Origin: Bog-752 sp963799395
GTDB taxonomy: Bacteria; Actinomycetota; Thermoleophilia; UBA2241
NCBI GenBank assembly: GCA_963799395.1
Contig: CAWCWZ010000054.1
Location: 1-44,180, forward strand
DNA length: 44,180 nucleotides
Direction of reading: 5' to 3'
Part shown: piece after piece, positions 38,165-44,180 of the stretch
How the letters are laid out: every line of letters starts with the position of its first letter
How positions within the stretch are numbered: the stretch's first letter is position 1
Program-made: the position numbers and the translations under genes
Notes under the pieces: model-generated
What the model was told of the DNA's origin: nothing
Seen by the model: only the letters and a program-made list of their open reading frames with translations
Database searches by the model: none

Positions 38165-39235
38165 CTAGCCGCGACCGACCACGACGGGCACGGTCTGGAC
38201 CAGGTTGTTGCCCATGCCCTGGTAGTTCCACGGCTGCTCGAGCGGCTGCGTGTTGCCCGCCGCGTCGGTCGCGCGACAGGAAAGGACGTGCTCACCCGGC
38301 GCGGCCTCCCAACGGGACGTCCACTCACGCCACGCGAACCGCCCGACCGGCTCGCGCAGTTCGGCGTCGCTCCATGTGCCGTCCACCCCGACCTCCACTC
38401 GCGTGACGTCACCGTCGCCGCTCCAGGCGCGCCCGCGCAGGGACACGATCCCTGGCTCGACGAAGCGCGTGCGCGTCATGAAATCGGGGTACCCGGGCGG
38501 GATCATCAGGGCGCGGACGCGTATCGCTCTGACGCCCTCGCCCGGATCCCCCTCGTCCTTCTGGTAGCGATAGGCGACCGCCTGCTGATAACCCGCGAAG
38601 CGTTCGGTCACGGCCGTGATGCGCGTCAGCCACTTCACGCTGGTCATGCCATACCAACCCGGGACCAGCAACCGCACTGGCGCGCCGTGCTGAGGTTCGA
38701 GCGGATGGCCGTTCATCCCGGAGGCAAGCAGCACCTCGGGTCGCGTCGCCACGTCGACGGGCAGGCTGCGCTCGTAGTCGTGCTCGACGCCGCCCTGCAC
38801 GCCGTGGTCGGCACCAGTGAAGACGACCTCGACGGTGTCCGGACGGACGCCCGCTTCGAGGAGCACGTCGCGCAAGGGGGTGCCGGTCCATTCGGCCGTG
38901 CCGACCGCCTCGACAAGCCAGGGCTGGCTTACGGGCCGCGGCTGCAGGCCTGCGCGGCCGTTGCCGGCGCACTCCATGGTGACGGGCATGGTCCGCGAGG
39001 GGCGCGTCCTCAGTTGCCCGAGCGTGAGGGACAGTGGCTGCTCGACGTTGCCGGCGATCTCCAGACGCCACCTCGACTCGTCGATCTCGGGAATGTCGAA
39101 ATGGACGAGCAGATAGTGCAGGCCGGAGGGCGTGACGTCGTAGCGCAAGGCTTCGAGCGGCATGCCGCGATTGCGCGCCGCGAGCTGAAGCTCCTCGGCG
39201 GTGAGAGGGCCTTCGGTCGGTTCCTGACCTCCCAT
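38165..39235 (-). CDS. Sulfite oxidase-family molybdopterin enzyme
   Basis: SUOX-family molybdoenzyme, 356 residues. The conserved Mo-ligating cysteine is C89 in VTMECAGNGR. Other family marks are EWTGTPLRDVLLEAGV, FTGADHGVQ, SGMNGHPLEPQHGAPVRLLV, PGWYGMTSVKWLTRI and a C-terminal dimerisation-type domain with GRAWSGDGDVTRVEVGVDG. Start ATG 39235 is chosen at the beginning of homology; its ribosome site is poor. There is no signal peptide, so it may be cytoplasmic. This protein, with its intact cysteine, is a useful contrast to the cysteine-less SUOX-like proteins at 0.35-5.3 kb. Substrate (sulfite or other) is not predictable from sequence. Confidence 0.87.
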   Translation of the reverse strand: MGGQEPTEGPLTAEELQLAARNRGMPLEALRYDVTPSGLHYLLVHFDIPEIDESRWRLEIAGNVEQPLSLTLGQLRTRPSRTMPVTMECAGNGRAGLQPRPVSQPWLVEAVGTAEWTGTPLRDVLLEAGVRPDTVEVVFTGADHGVQGGVEHDYERSLPVDVATRPEVLLASGMNGHPLEPQHGAPVRLLVPGWYGMTSVKWLTRITAVTERFAGYQQAVAYRYQKDEGDPGEGVRAIRVRALMIPPGYPDFMTRTRFVEPGIVSLRGRAWSGDGDVTRVEVGVDGTWSDAELREPVGRFAWREWTSRWEAAPGEHVLSCRATDAAGNTQPLEQPWNYQGMGNNLVQTVPVVVGRG

Positions 39236-39377
39236 GACGGCAAGTATGGACGGCGCATTCGCCGGCCAAACTGTCGCTGCCGTCTCGGGTCGCGCCCGCC
39301 TGCCCCCGCGGCGCGCTACCGCGACCCTCGTTCTTGCGTTTACGTTCGCCGATCGGCAACTGTTCGAGGCCCTCCGG

Positions 39378-39440
39378 AGGGTGTGTCTCCTTGCGCGTAC
39401 CCTGCACAATTGGCCCAGATCCTGGCCAATTGTCCAAGGA
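39378..39440 (+). repeat. CAATTGGCCC palindromic element, copy 3
   Basis: GGGTGTGTCT at 39379-39388 precedes a palindrome with 13-bp inner arms (39403-39415 and 39424-39436, one mismatch) and loop CAGATCCT. The core ACAATTGGCC...GGCCAATTGTCCAA matches the other two copies. It sits between the divergent SUOX and VapB-like genes, and its right edge carries AAGGAGG. Confidence 0.72.
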
Positions 39441-39466
39441 GGCGCGACGTAGACGAGCTCGTATCC

Positions 39467-39688
39467 GTGCACTTCATGATCGAGCGCAGCCAGAAGCTCC
39501 GGCTGCGCGAGCTGTCGGCGCGCGACGACCTGTCGATGGCGACCTTCGTCCGCGAGGCCATCGACCACTACCTGCCGGTCGCGGCCGGGCCCACGGCGCT
39601 CCAGGTCCGACATGAGATGCTCGAATCCGTGGGCTCCTTGCCGCTCCAGGGACACGGCGACGACGATCAGCGGCCGCGGTCCTTCTGA
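39467..39688 (+). CDS. VapB-like ribbon-helix-helix antitoxin
   Basis: Small protein of 73 residues from GTG 39467, or 70 from ATG 39476. HFMIERSQKLRLRELSARD followed by DLSMATFVREAIDHYLP fits a ribbon-helix-helix fold, and the Pro/Gln/Asp-rich tail would bind the toxin. The GTG start is preferred because the N-terminal strand of the RHH fold needs those residues; AAGGAGG lies at 39435-39441, rather far. The VapC-like gene follows 15 bases later. It probably represses its own promoter, perhaps within or next to the palindromic element just upstream. Confidence 0.65.
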   Translation: MHFMIERSQKLRLRELSARDDLSMATFVREAIDHYLPVAAGPTALQVRHEMLESVGSLPLQGHGDDDQRPRSF

Positions 39689-39708
39689 CATGAGCCTTCT
39701 GACATGAG
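39681..39708 (+). repeat. 14-bp tandem duplication at the antitoxin-toxin junction
   Basis: CCTTCTGACATGAG occurs twice in a row (39681-39694 and 39695-39708). Each copy holds TGA and ATG; the first TGA ends the antitoxin and the second ATG (39704) starts the toxin. The first ATG (39690) reads only five codons. Confidence 0.85.
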
Positions 39709-40066
39709 TCCCGCGGCAGGCTACGTCGACGCGGCTCGCCTCGTCACGCTGCTCGACCGCGACGAGCCCGACCACGCGTTTAACGAGCACATGTTGCGAA
39801 TCGAGCTCCAGGCCGGGATCGCGCTCGTGACCTCCAACTACGAGATCGTCAAGGCCTCGCTCGAGCTCCAGCACCGCCACGGGGTCGACGGGCCGCGTCA
39901 GCTACTGCACGGGTTCGTGCCGTTCCTGCGCGTCGAATGGTGTACGCGCCACGACCATGCCACGGCCGTCGAGGTGCTCCTCGCCGGCCGCGCGGGCGCG
40001 GGCGATCTGGTCGACTGCGTCTCGGCCGCGATCAGGCGCCGGATCGGTGTCACGGCCACGCCGTGA
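39704..40066 (+). CDS. VapC-like PIN-domain ribonuclease toxin
   Basis: PIN-domain protein of 120 residues; VapC toxins cleave tRNA or rRNA with Mg2+ held by acidic residues. These appear as D9 in YVDAARLV, E47 in NYEIVKAS, and D101 and D104 in GDLVDCVSAA. LVTSNYEIVKASLELQ is the usual second segment. It follows the RHH antitoxin on the same strand, the normal VapBC order. The ATG at 39704 is the second of two created by a tandem duplication and lacks a clear ribosome site, so coupling to the antitoxin stop is likely. Confidence 0.72.
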   Translation: MSPAAGYVDAARLVTLLDRDEPDHAFNEHMLRIELQAGIALVTSNYEIVKASLELQHRHGVDGPRQLLHGFVPFLRVEWCTRHDHATAVEVLLAGRAGAGDLVDCVSAAIRRRIGVTATP

Positions 40067-40134
40067 CGCGAGAAGCGGTGGTACGGGCGGTCAAGGCCGG
40101 ACTCGGCTCGGGGGAGGGCCGAGGGCGGGCGAGC

Positions 40135-40175
40135 GCGGGCGGGGCGGGCGGCTTTCAGCCGCCCGCCCCGCCCGC
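40135..40175. terminator. Strong GC hairpin between convergent vapC and mttB
   Basis: Arms 40135-40153 and 40157-40175 (19 bp) are exact reverse complements with loop TTC. It lies between the ends of two convergent genes, so it probably acts as a bidirectional terminator, though it belongs by sequence type with the GC palindromes found inside genes. Confidence 0.6.
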
Positions 40176-40193
40176 CGCCTCGCGCCGCGCGGA

Positions 40194-41660
40194 CTATCTC
40201 ACCGCGACGCCTCTGGCGTCGGCGGCCGCGGCGATGATGTCCTCTATGTGCTGGGCCGCGCCGTCGGGCAGCGGCAGGGGATGGTGGGTCGCGAGGATCT
40301 CGTCGACCTTCTCGATCGCCCGCCGGCTCTCGGACTTGCCCTCGGCCAGCCAGCCGTCGTACGAGCCGCGCACGAAGAGCTGGGGAAGCTGGAGCTCGCC
40401 GCCGCGCAGGAAGCGGCGAGTCTCGCGGGCGCCCAGAAAGTGGCCACCGGGGCCCACGCGCGCCGTGACGTCGAGCATTACGTGCTCATCGTCTAAGGCG
40501 AGACCGGCCATCAGGCGCTGCCCCTGACGCACGAGCTCGGCGTCGAGCACCAGCTTGGGCAGGTACAGGAGCTGGGCCGAGTCGAGCATGCCGGCGCCGG
40601 TCAGAAGGTCGGCGCCGGCGAGCATCGTGCAGTAGGCCATCGGGCCGCCGTCGGCGCCGACCTGTACGCAGAGCTCCTTGGCGTCGGACGACAGGCCGCC
40701 GCTCAGCACCGGGAACCCGTAGTGGCGCCCCATCTCGGTGAGCGCGAGGTTGAGCAGCGCTTGCTCGGGGCCGGCCGAGGTGTAGGTCGAGGCGCGCATG
40801 TCCATGATGGCCGCGTTGGCCACGTAGATGAGCGGGCAGCCCGGCACGGCGAGCTGCAGGATGGCGAAAGCCGCGAGCACCTCGGCGTTGGTCTGCACCG
40901 TGGTGCCGGCCAGCGTGAGCGGCGAGGTCGCACCGGCCAAGGCCAGGCTGTAGACGGTGATCGGCACGCCCTGCTCGGCGAGCATCATGGCGGCCTCGAG
41001 GCTGTCGGCGTCGTGCTGCAGCGGGCTCACCGGGCAGTAGACGATCGAGAAGATGGGCCGCTCCGGGCGCCAGACCCCGCCGGGGCTCGCCGCGGCGAGG
41101 ATCTCCATCACGTAGGGCACGTCGGCCGGGTCGGTGACCTCGCCCTGGACGTGCTTGCCGCTGCCGGCGAGCATCGCCTGTAAGCCGCGCAGCGTTTGCA
41201 GGCGGGGTTCCTCGTCGCACGGGTAGGCGGTGTACCAGAGCACGCCGATCTCGTCGAGGGCGTCGGCGACGATCATCGCCTCGAGCAGGTCGCGGGCGGT
41301 CGAGGGGCGCCGCTCGCCCGTGCGGTGGTCGAGGCACATGGCGCCCATGCCGTCGTGGGTGGCGTACGAACGCGTGTGGTCGAGGAGCGCGTCCTTCTGC
41401 GGGTCGCGCGCCGCCAGCAGCACCGTCCTGGGGGCGCGGGCGATGGCCGACTCGATGAGATCGTGCGGGAAGCGCACGATCTCCGTCTCCTCGTCGACCA
41501 GGGCGCCCGCGTCGCGCAGCAGCGTCTGGGCGCGGGTCAACGGCACCCGCACGCCGACCTCGGAGAGCAGCCGCAGGGACTGCTCGTGGATGTAGTCGAT
41601 GGCGGCCGCGTCGAGCATGCTCAGACGCGGCTGCAGGACGCCTCCGGAGAAGCTGGTCAT
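40194..41660 (-). CDS. MttB-family corrinoid methyltransferase (non-pyrrolysine)
   Basis: Member of the trimethylamine methyltransferase superfamily, 488 residues. The ATG at 41660 has AAGGGGTG upstream. Typical blocks are HEQSLRLLSEVGVRVP at the N-terminus, ATHDGMGAMCLDHRTGERRP, YCPVSPLQHD, ASTYTSAGPEQALLNLAL, then VLSGGLSSDAKELCVQ and GAGMLDSAQLLYLPKLVLD. The frame has no internal TAG, so it is a non-pyrrolysine member like the glycine-betaine, carnitine or proline-betaine methyltransferases. These demethylate quaternary amines onto a corrinoid protein. A peptide-binding-type protein and a corrinoid protein precede it on the same strand, supporting that role. Which amine it uses is unknown. 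The stop codon is TAG. Confidence 0.88.
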   Translation of the reverse strand: MTSFSGGVLQPRLSMLDAAAIDYIHEQSLRLLSEVGVRVPLTRAQTLLRDAGALVDEETEIVRFPHDLIESAIARAPRTVLLAARDPQKDALLDHTRSYATHDGMGAMCLDHRTGERRPSTARDLLEAMIVADALDEIGVLWYTAYPCDEEPRLQTLRGLQAMLAGSGKHVQGEVTDPADVPYVMEILAAASPGGVWRPERPIFSIVYCPVSPLQHDADSLEAAMMLAEQGVPITVYSLALAGATSPLTLAGTTVQTNAEVLAAFAILQLAVPGCPLIYVANAAIMDMRASTYTSAGPEQALLNLALTEMGRHYGFPVLSGGLSSDAKELCVQVGADGGPMAYCTMLAGADLLTGAGMLDSAQLLYLPKLVLDAELVRQGQRLMAGLALDDEHVMLDVTARVGPGGHFLGARETRRFLRGGELQLPQLFVRGSYDGWLAEGKSESRRAIEKVDEILATHHPLPLPDGAAQHIEDIIAAAADARGVAVR

Positions 41661-41774
41661 TCGATCACCCCTTGGTGGACGAGTAGCGCCATCCACCCAT
41701 GTCTCAGGCTTCGCTGGAGCGCTTCATGATGCAGCGCAGGCAGCAGCTCTCATGAGTCCGCTGGCAATCAACAC

Positions 41775-43643
41775 TCAGGCCTCATCCTCGACTCGCCGCC
41801 CACGCCGCCGCACGACCACGAAAGCAATCGCCGCTGCGGCAATCACGATGATAACGACAACGACGATCAGCGTTGTACTTGAACTGCCGCCGCCTGTTGA
41901 GGCGGCGGCCACCCTGGGACGAAGATTGAAGTAAGAGGTGAGGTTGCCCTCACACTGCCAAGCGTTGCCGGTGCCCCACAGCCGCGCCCAGCCCGTCCAC
42001 TTGGCGGTGTTGACCGCTTCGAGGATGTCGGGGTAGGTCAGCGGGATCCAGGGCGACTGCTGGTACATGATCTGCTGCATGCGCCAGATGATGGCCTGGC
42101 GCTGCTGGGGATTAACGGCGCTCGCCTGCTCGACTGCCAGCTTGTCGTACTGGGGATTGGACCAGTAAGGTTCGTCGAGGCTGCCGATCTCTCCGGTGGT
42201 GAGGCAGTTCAATACCACACCGGCGTCATAGTAGCCAGTCCACCACGAGACGGTCAGGTCGAAGTTCGGCGCCCAGGTGCTACCGTGAGAGTTATAGATG
42301 TCCCCGAGGAAGGTGCCGTAATCGACCACCGAGAGCTTGGTCGTCAGGCCGAGCTGCTGCAGCCAGCCGGCGATAAGCCTCATGTCGATTTGACAGCCCG
42401 CCTGGTCGGTCGAGGTCATGAGGCGCAGCACGATCGGCTTGCCCTGCTTGTTTAGGCGCACGCCGTTCTTGAGCGGGTAGCCCGCGGCGGTGAGCAGCTG
42501 GTTCGCCTTGGCCAAGTCGAAGGTATAGGCCTGGCTCGCCGGCGGCTGCCAGTGGTAGTCGGGATTGACCCAGGTATTGGGGTTGACGATGGTCGTGGCC
42601 GGCTCAGCAAGACCATCGTAGGCGAGATCGCAGAGGCGCTGCTTGTCGATGGCGTAGTTGAGGGCGTTGCGGAAGCGCCAATCGCGCAAGACGGGATTGC
42701 CCAGCGAGCTTGCCTTGTCGTAGCAGTTGAACTCCAGGTAGTCCCAGTCGTAGAAGGGGTGGGCGATCGCCTTGATGCCCTTAACCGACTCAAGCTGCTT
42801 GAACTCGGCGACCGGGATGCCCCAGGCGCCATCGATTCTGCCCGCGCGCAGATCGGTCACCATGGTGTTGGCGTTCTCGTACATCTCGAAGTAGATCTTG
42901 TCGATGACCGACTTTGGACCCCAGTAGTAGGGGTTTCTGACCATCTCGGTGTAGCCGCCCTTGATGTAGGCGACCGTCTCGAAGGGGCCGCTGCCGATGA
43001 TCGGCGGCTTATCACCGTAGCTCGTGATGGCAGCCGTCGGCGAGACGTGCGCCCAGATGTGCTCGGGCAGGATGGGCACCGAGTTGGTCTCTAGGTAGCC
43101 CGGCGCCATGGGATGGGCACAGGTGAGCTGCACCGTGGTCGGGTTGAGCGCCTTGACACTCTCGATCCCATGGATGTAGTTGAGATAGTTCGCCATCTGG
43201 TTTTTGATGATGTAGTTGTAGGTGAAGGCCACGTCGGCGGCGGTCAGCGGTACGCCGTCTTGGAACTTCACGCCGCTGCGTATGTGGATCGTCCACACCT
43301 TGCCGTCGGGCGAGATGCCGCCGTTCTGCTGTGTGGGAAACGCAGTCGCCAGGTCGAGCTGGGCCTGATTGTTGATGTTCATGCCGAAGAGATAGTCGTA
43401 GTTCAAGGCCCAGATCTCGTAGGTCGCCTCCGCGTAGCCGATAAACGGGTTCAAGTTGTCGGGCTCCTGTGTCCAGCCGAGCCTAAGGGTGACCTGGCCC
43501 GTTGAGGATGAGGGCGAGGCCGCCGGGCTAGCGGCCAGGGCCCCGGCCAAGCCCCAGATGATGCCCCCCACCAAGACCAAAGCCAGGATGAGAAGCGGCC
43601 ACCAACCATGGCCCAAGCGAGATGAGCGAGCGCTGCGCATCAT
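41775..43643 (-). CDS. Family 5 peptide/nickel-type ABC substrate-binding protein
   Basis: Extracytoplasmic solute-binding protein, 622 residues. The ATG at 43643 has AAAGGAGGAGAA upstream. An N-terminal hydrophobic stretch (about 15-38) and an Ala/Ser/Pro linker precede VTLRLGWTQEPDNLNPFIG. Further marks are GVKFQDGVPLTAADVAFTYNY, IIGSGPFETV and FRNALNYAIDKQRLCD. The C-terminus has a Ser/Gly linker, a membrane helix (TLIVVVVIIVIAAAAIAFVV) and a basic tail, like the protein at 21778, so it is probably anchored at both ends. The frame is intact. No permease or ATPase is next to it. Its position between corrinoid protein and MttB-type methyltransferase genes suggests it captures the methylated amine or a related ligand. 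Confidence 0.87.
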   Translation of the reverse strand: MMRSARSSRLGHGWWPLLILALVLVGGIIWGLAGALAASPAASPSSSTGQVTLRLGWTQEPDNLNPFIGYAEATYEIWALNYDYLFGMNINNQAQLDLATAFPTQQNGGISPDGKVWTIHIRSGVKFQDGVPLTAADVAFTYNYIIKNQMANYLNYIHGIESVKALNPTTVQLTCAHPMAPGYLETNSVPILPEHIWAHVSPTAAITSYGDKPPIIGSGPFETVAYIKGGYTEMVRNPYYWGPKSVIDKIYFEMYENANTMVTDLRAGRIDGAWGIPVAEFKQLESVKGIKAIAHPFYDWDYLEFNCYDKASSLGNPVLRDWRFRNALNYAIDKQRLCDLAYDGLAEPATTIVNPNTWVNPDYHWQPPASQAYTFDLAKANQLLTAAGYPLKNGVRLNKQGKPIVLRLMTSTDQAGCQIDMRLIAGWLQQLGLTTKLSVVDYGTFLGDIYNSHGSTWAPNFDLTVSWWTGYYDAGVVLNCLTTGEIGSLDEPYWSNPQYDKLAVEQASAVNPQQRQAIIWRMQQIMYQQSPWIPLTYPDILEAVNTAKWTGWARLWGTGNAWQCEGNLTSYFNLRPRVAAASTGGGSSSTTLIVVVVIIVIAAAAIAFVVVRRRGRRVEDEA

Positions 43644-43745
43644 TTCTCCTCCTTTGAGGACACACAAGAAATGCGGAGCTTGGCGCGCTCCCCTGCCATG
43701 GCGTGCGCGCTCTGAGCGGGTCTGCCTGTTGCGGTGGCGGCGATC

Positions 43746-44180
43746 TCAACCTCCCTGTCGTGTCGCAACGCCGGCCTGCGCCACGAGTGTCTTTGCCCTG
43801 TCGACCGCCATGCCGGCGTTGGCGCCGTAGCCGTCGGCGCCGAGCTCGTCGGCGAAGGCCTGGGTGACCGGCGCCCCGCCGACCATCACCTTGACCTGGT
43901 CGCGCAGGCCGGCCTCTTTGAGCGCGGCGATCGTCTCGGCCATGTGCGGCAGGGTGGTGGTGAGCAGGGCGCTCATGCCGACGATCGCCGGCGCGTGCTC
44001 CTTGACCGCCGCCACGAACTGCTGGGCCGTGACACCGGTGCCCAGGTTGACGACCGTAAAGCCGGCGCCCTGGAGGAGCATGCCGACGAGGTTCTTGCCG
44101 ATGTCGTGCAGGTCGCCCTCGACGGTGCCGATCACGATCGTCCCCAGGCCGGCGCCCTCGCCCTCGCCGAAGCGCGCCCT
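43746..44180 (-). CDS. Corrinoid (B12-binding) protein of a methyltransferase system, 5' partial
   Basis: Carrier of the methyl-cobamide in methylamine-type methyltransferase systems (MttC/MtbC/MtmC-like). The cobalamin-binding motif is GTVEGDLHDIGKNLVG, with the axial His in D-x-H-x-x-G near 44100, then VNLGTGV, VGMSALLTTTL and VMVGGAPVTQAFADELGADG. The gene runs off the end of the window, so its N-terminal helical bundle is not seen; a GTG at 44135 is internal, as ARFGEGEGAGLGTIV continues the homologous frame upstream. It is first in a minus-strand run with the binding protein and MttB-family gene. Confidence 0.87.
   Translation of the reverse strand, partial: RARFGEGEGAGLGTIVIGTVEGDLHDIGKNLVGMLLQGAGFTVVNLGTGVTAQQFVAAVKEHAPAIVGMSALLTTTLPHMAETIAALKEAGLRDQVKVMVGGAPVTQAFADELGADGYGANAGMAVDRAKTLVAQAGVATRQGG

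Noticed and set aside
40194..41660. Pyrrolysine-containing MttB
   Set aside because: No in-frame TAG inside the gene; the only TAG is the terminal stop after a complete C-terminus.

Overview
The window is a very GC-rich bacterial chromosome segment with frequent GTG/TTG starts and strong GGAGG-type ribosome binding sites. It carries core genes (glyQ-glyS, ppdK, dnaG, rpoD, tRNA-Asn) next to accessory secreted-protein, transport and one-carbon genes. Two-subunit glycyl-tRNA synthetase, a 372-residue primary sigma factor, PPDK and a corrinoid/MttB methyltransferase module in such GC-rich DNA suggest a deep-branching Actinomycetota-type anaerobe or facultative anaerobe. That placement is inference; there is no rRNA in the window to test it.

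Layout. (1) 0.35-8.7 kb, plus strand: four secreted paralogous proteins with sulfite-oxidase-like (SUOX) folds that lack the molybdenum-ligand cysteine. Two of them carry one c-type haem motif at the same place in their second domain. A tungstate/molybdate-type ABC transporter (wtpA-wtpB-wtpC) follows directly. (2) 8.8-14.5 kb: secreted beta-propeller proteins, a thioredoxin-fold protein and debris of a peptide-binding-protein gene. (3) 14.6-17.5 kb: an XRE/ImmA-type regulator-peptidase divergent from an ARPP-1 family protein. (4) 17.6-25.2 kb: a rearranged stretch with a heavily frameshifted HtrA protease, a truncated DUF917 gene, an asparagine-synthetase-like protein coupled to a peptide-binding protein, two 30-31 residue sister membrane microproteins, an ADP-ribosylglycohydrolase fragment and an RHH/MazF toxin-antitoxin pair. 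(5) 25.5-36.5 kb: housekeeping genes glyQ, glyS, ppdK, dnaG, rpoD and tRNA-Asn. (6) 36.6-40.1 kb: an FAD-linked oxidase, a true SUOX-family molybdoenzyme with its cysteine, and a VapBC pair. (7) 40.2-44.2 kb, minus strand: corrinoid protein, peptide-binding protein and MttB-family methyltransferase in one operon-like run.

Many genes are broken by single-base indels, often in short homopolymers, including essential glyQ and ppdK. Most look like sequencing errors, so frameshifted genes are annotated as one gene with the shift position given. Repeats are prominent: three copies of a CAATTGGCCC palindromic element with a shared flank; several perfect GC-only palindromes with 10-29 bp arms, most of them inside coding sequence; and a 38-bp tandem duplication that chains GTGA-overlapping mini-ORFs between wtpB and wtpC.

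The best candidate for something undescribed is the set of Mo-ligand-less SUOX-fold/haem-motif secreted proteins linked to WtpABC. The twin microproteins and the palindromic element come next.
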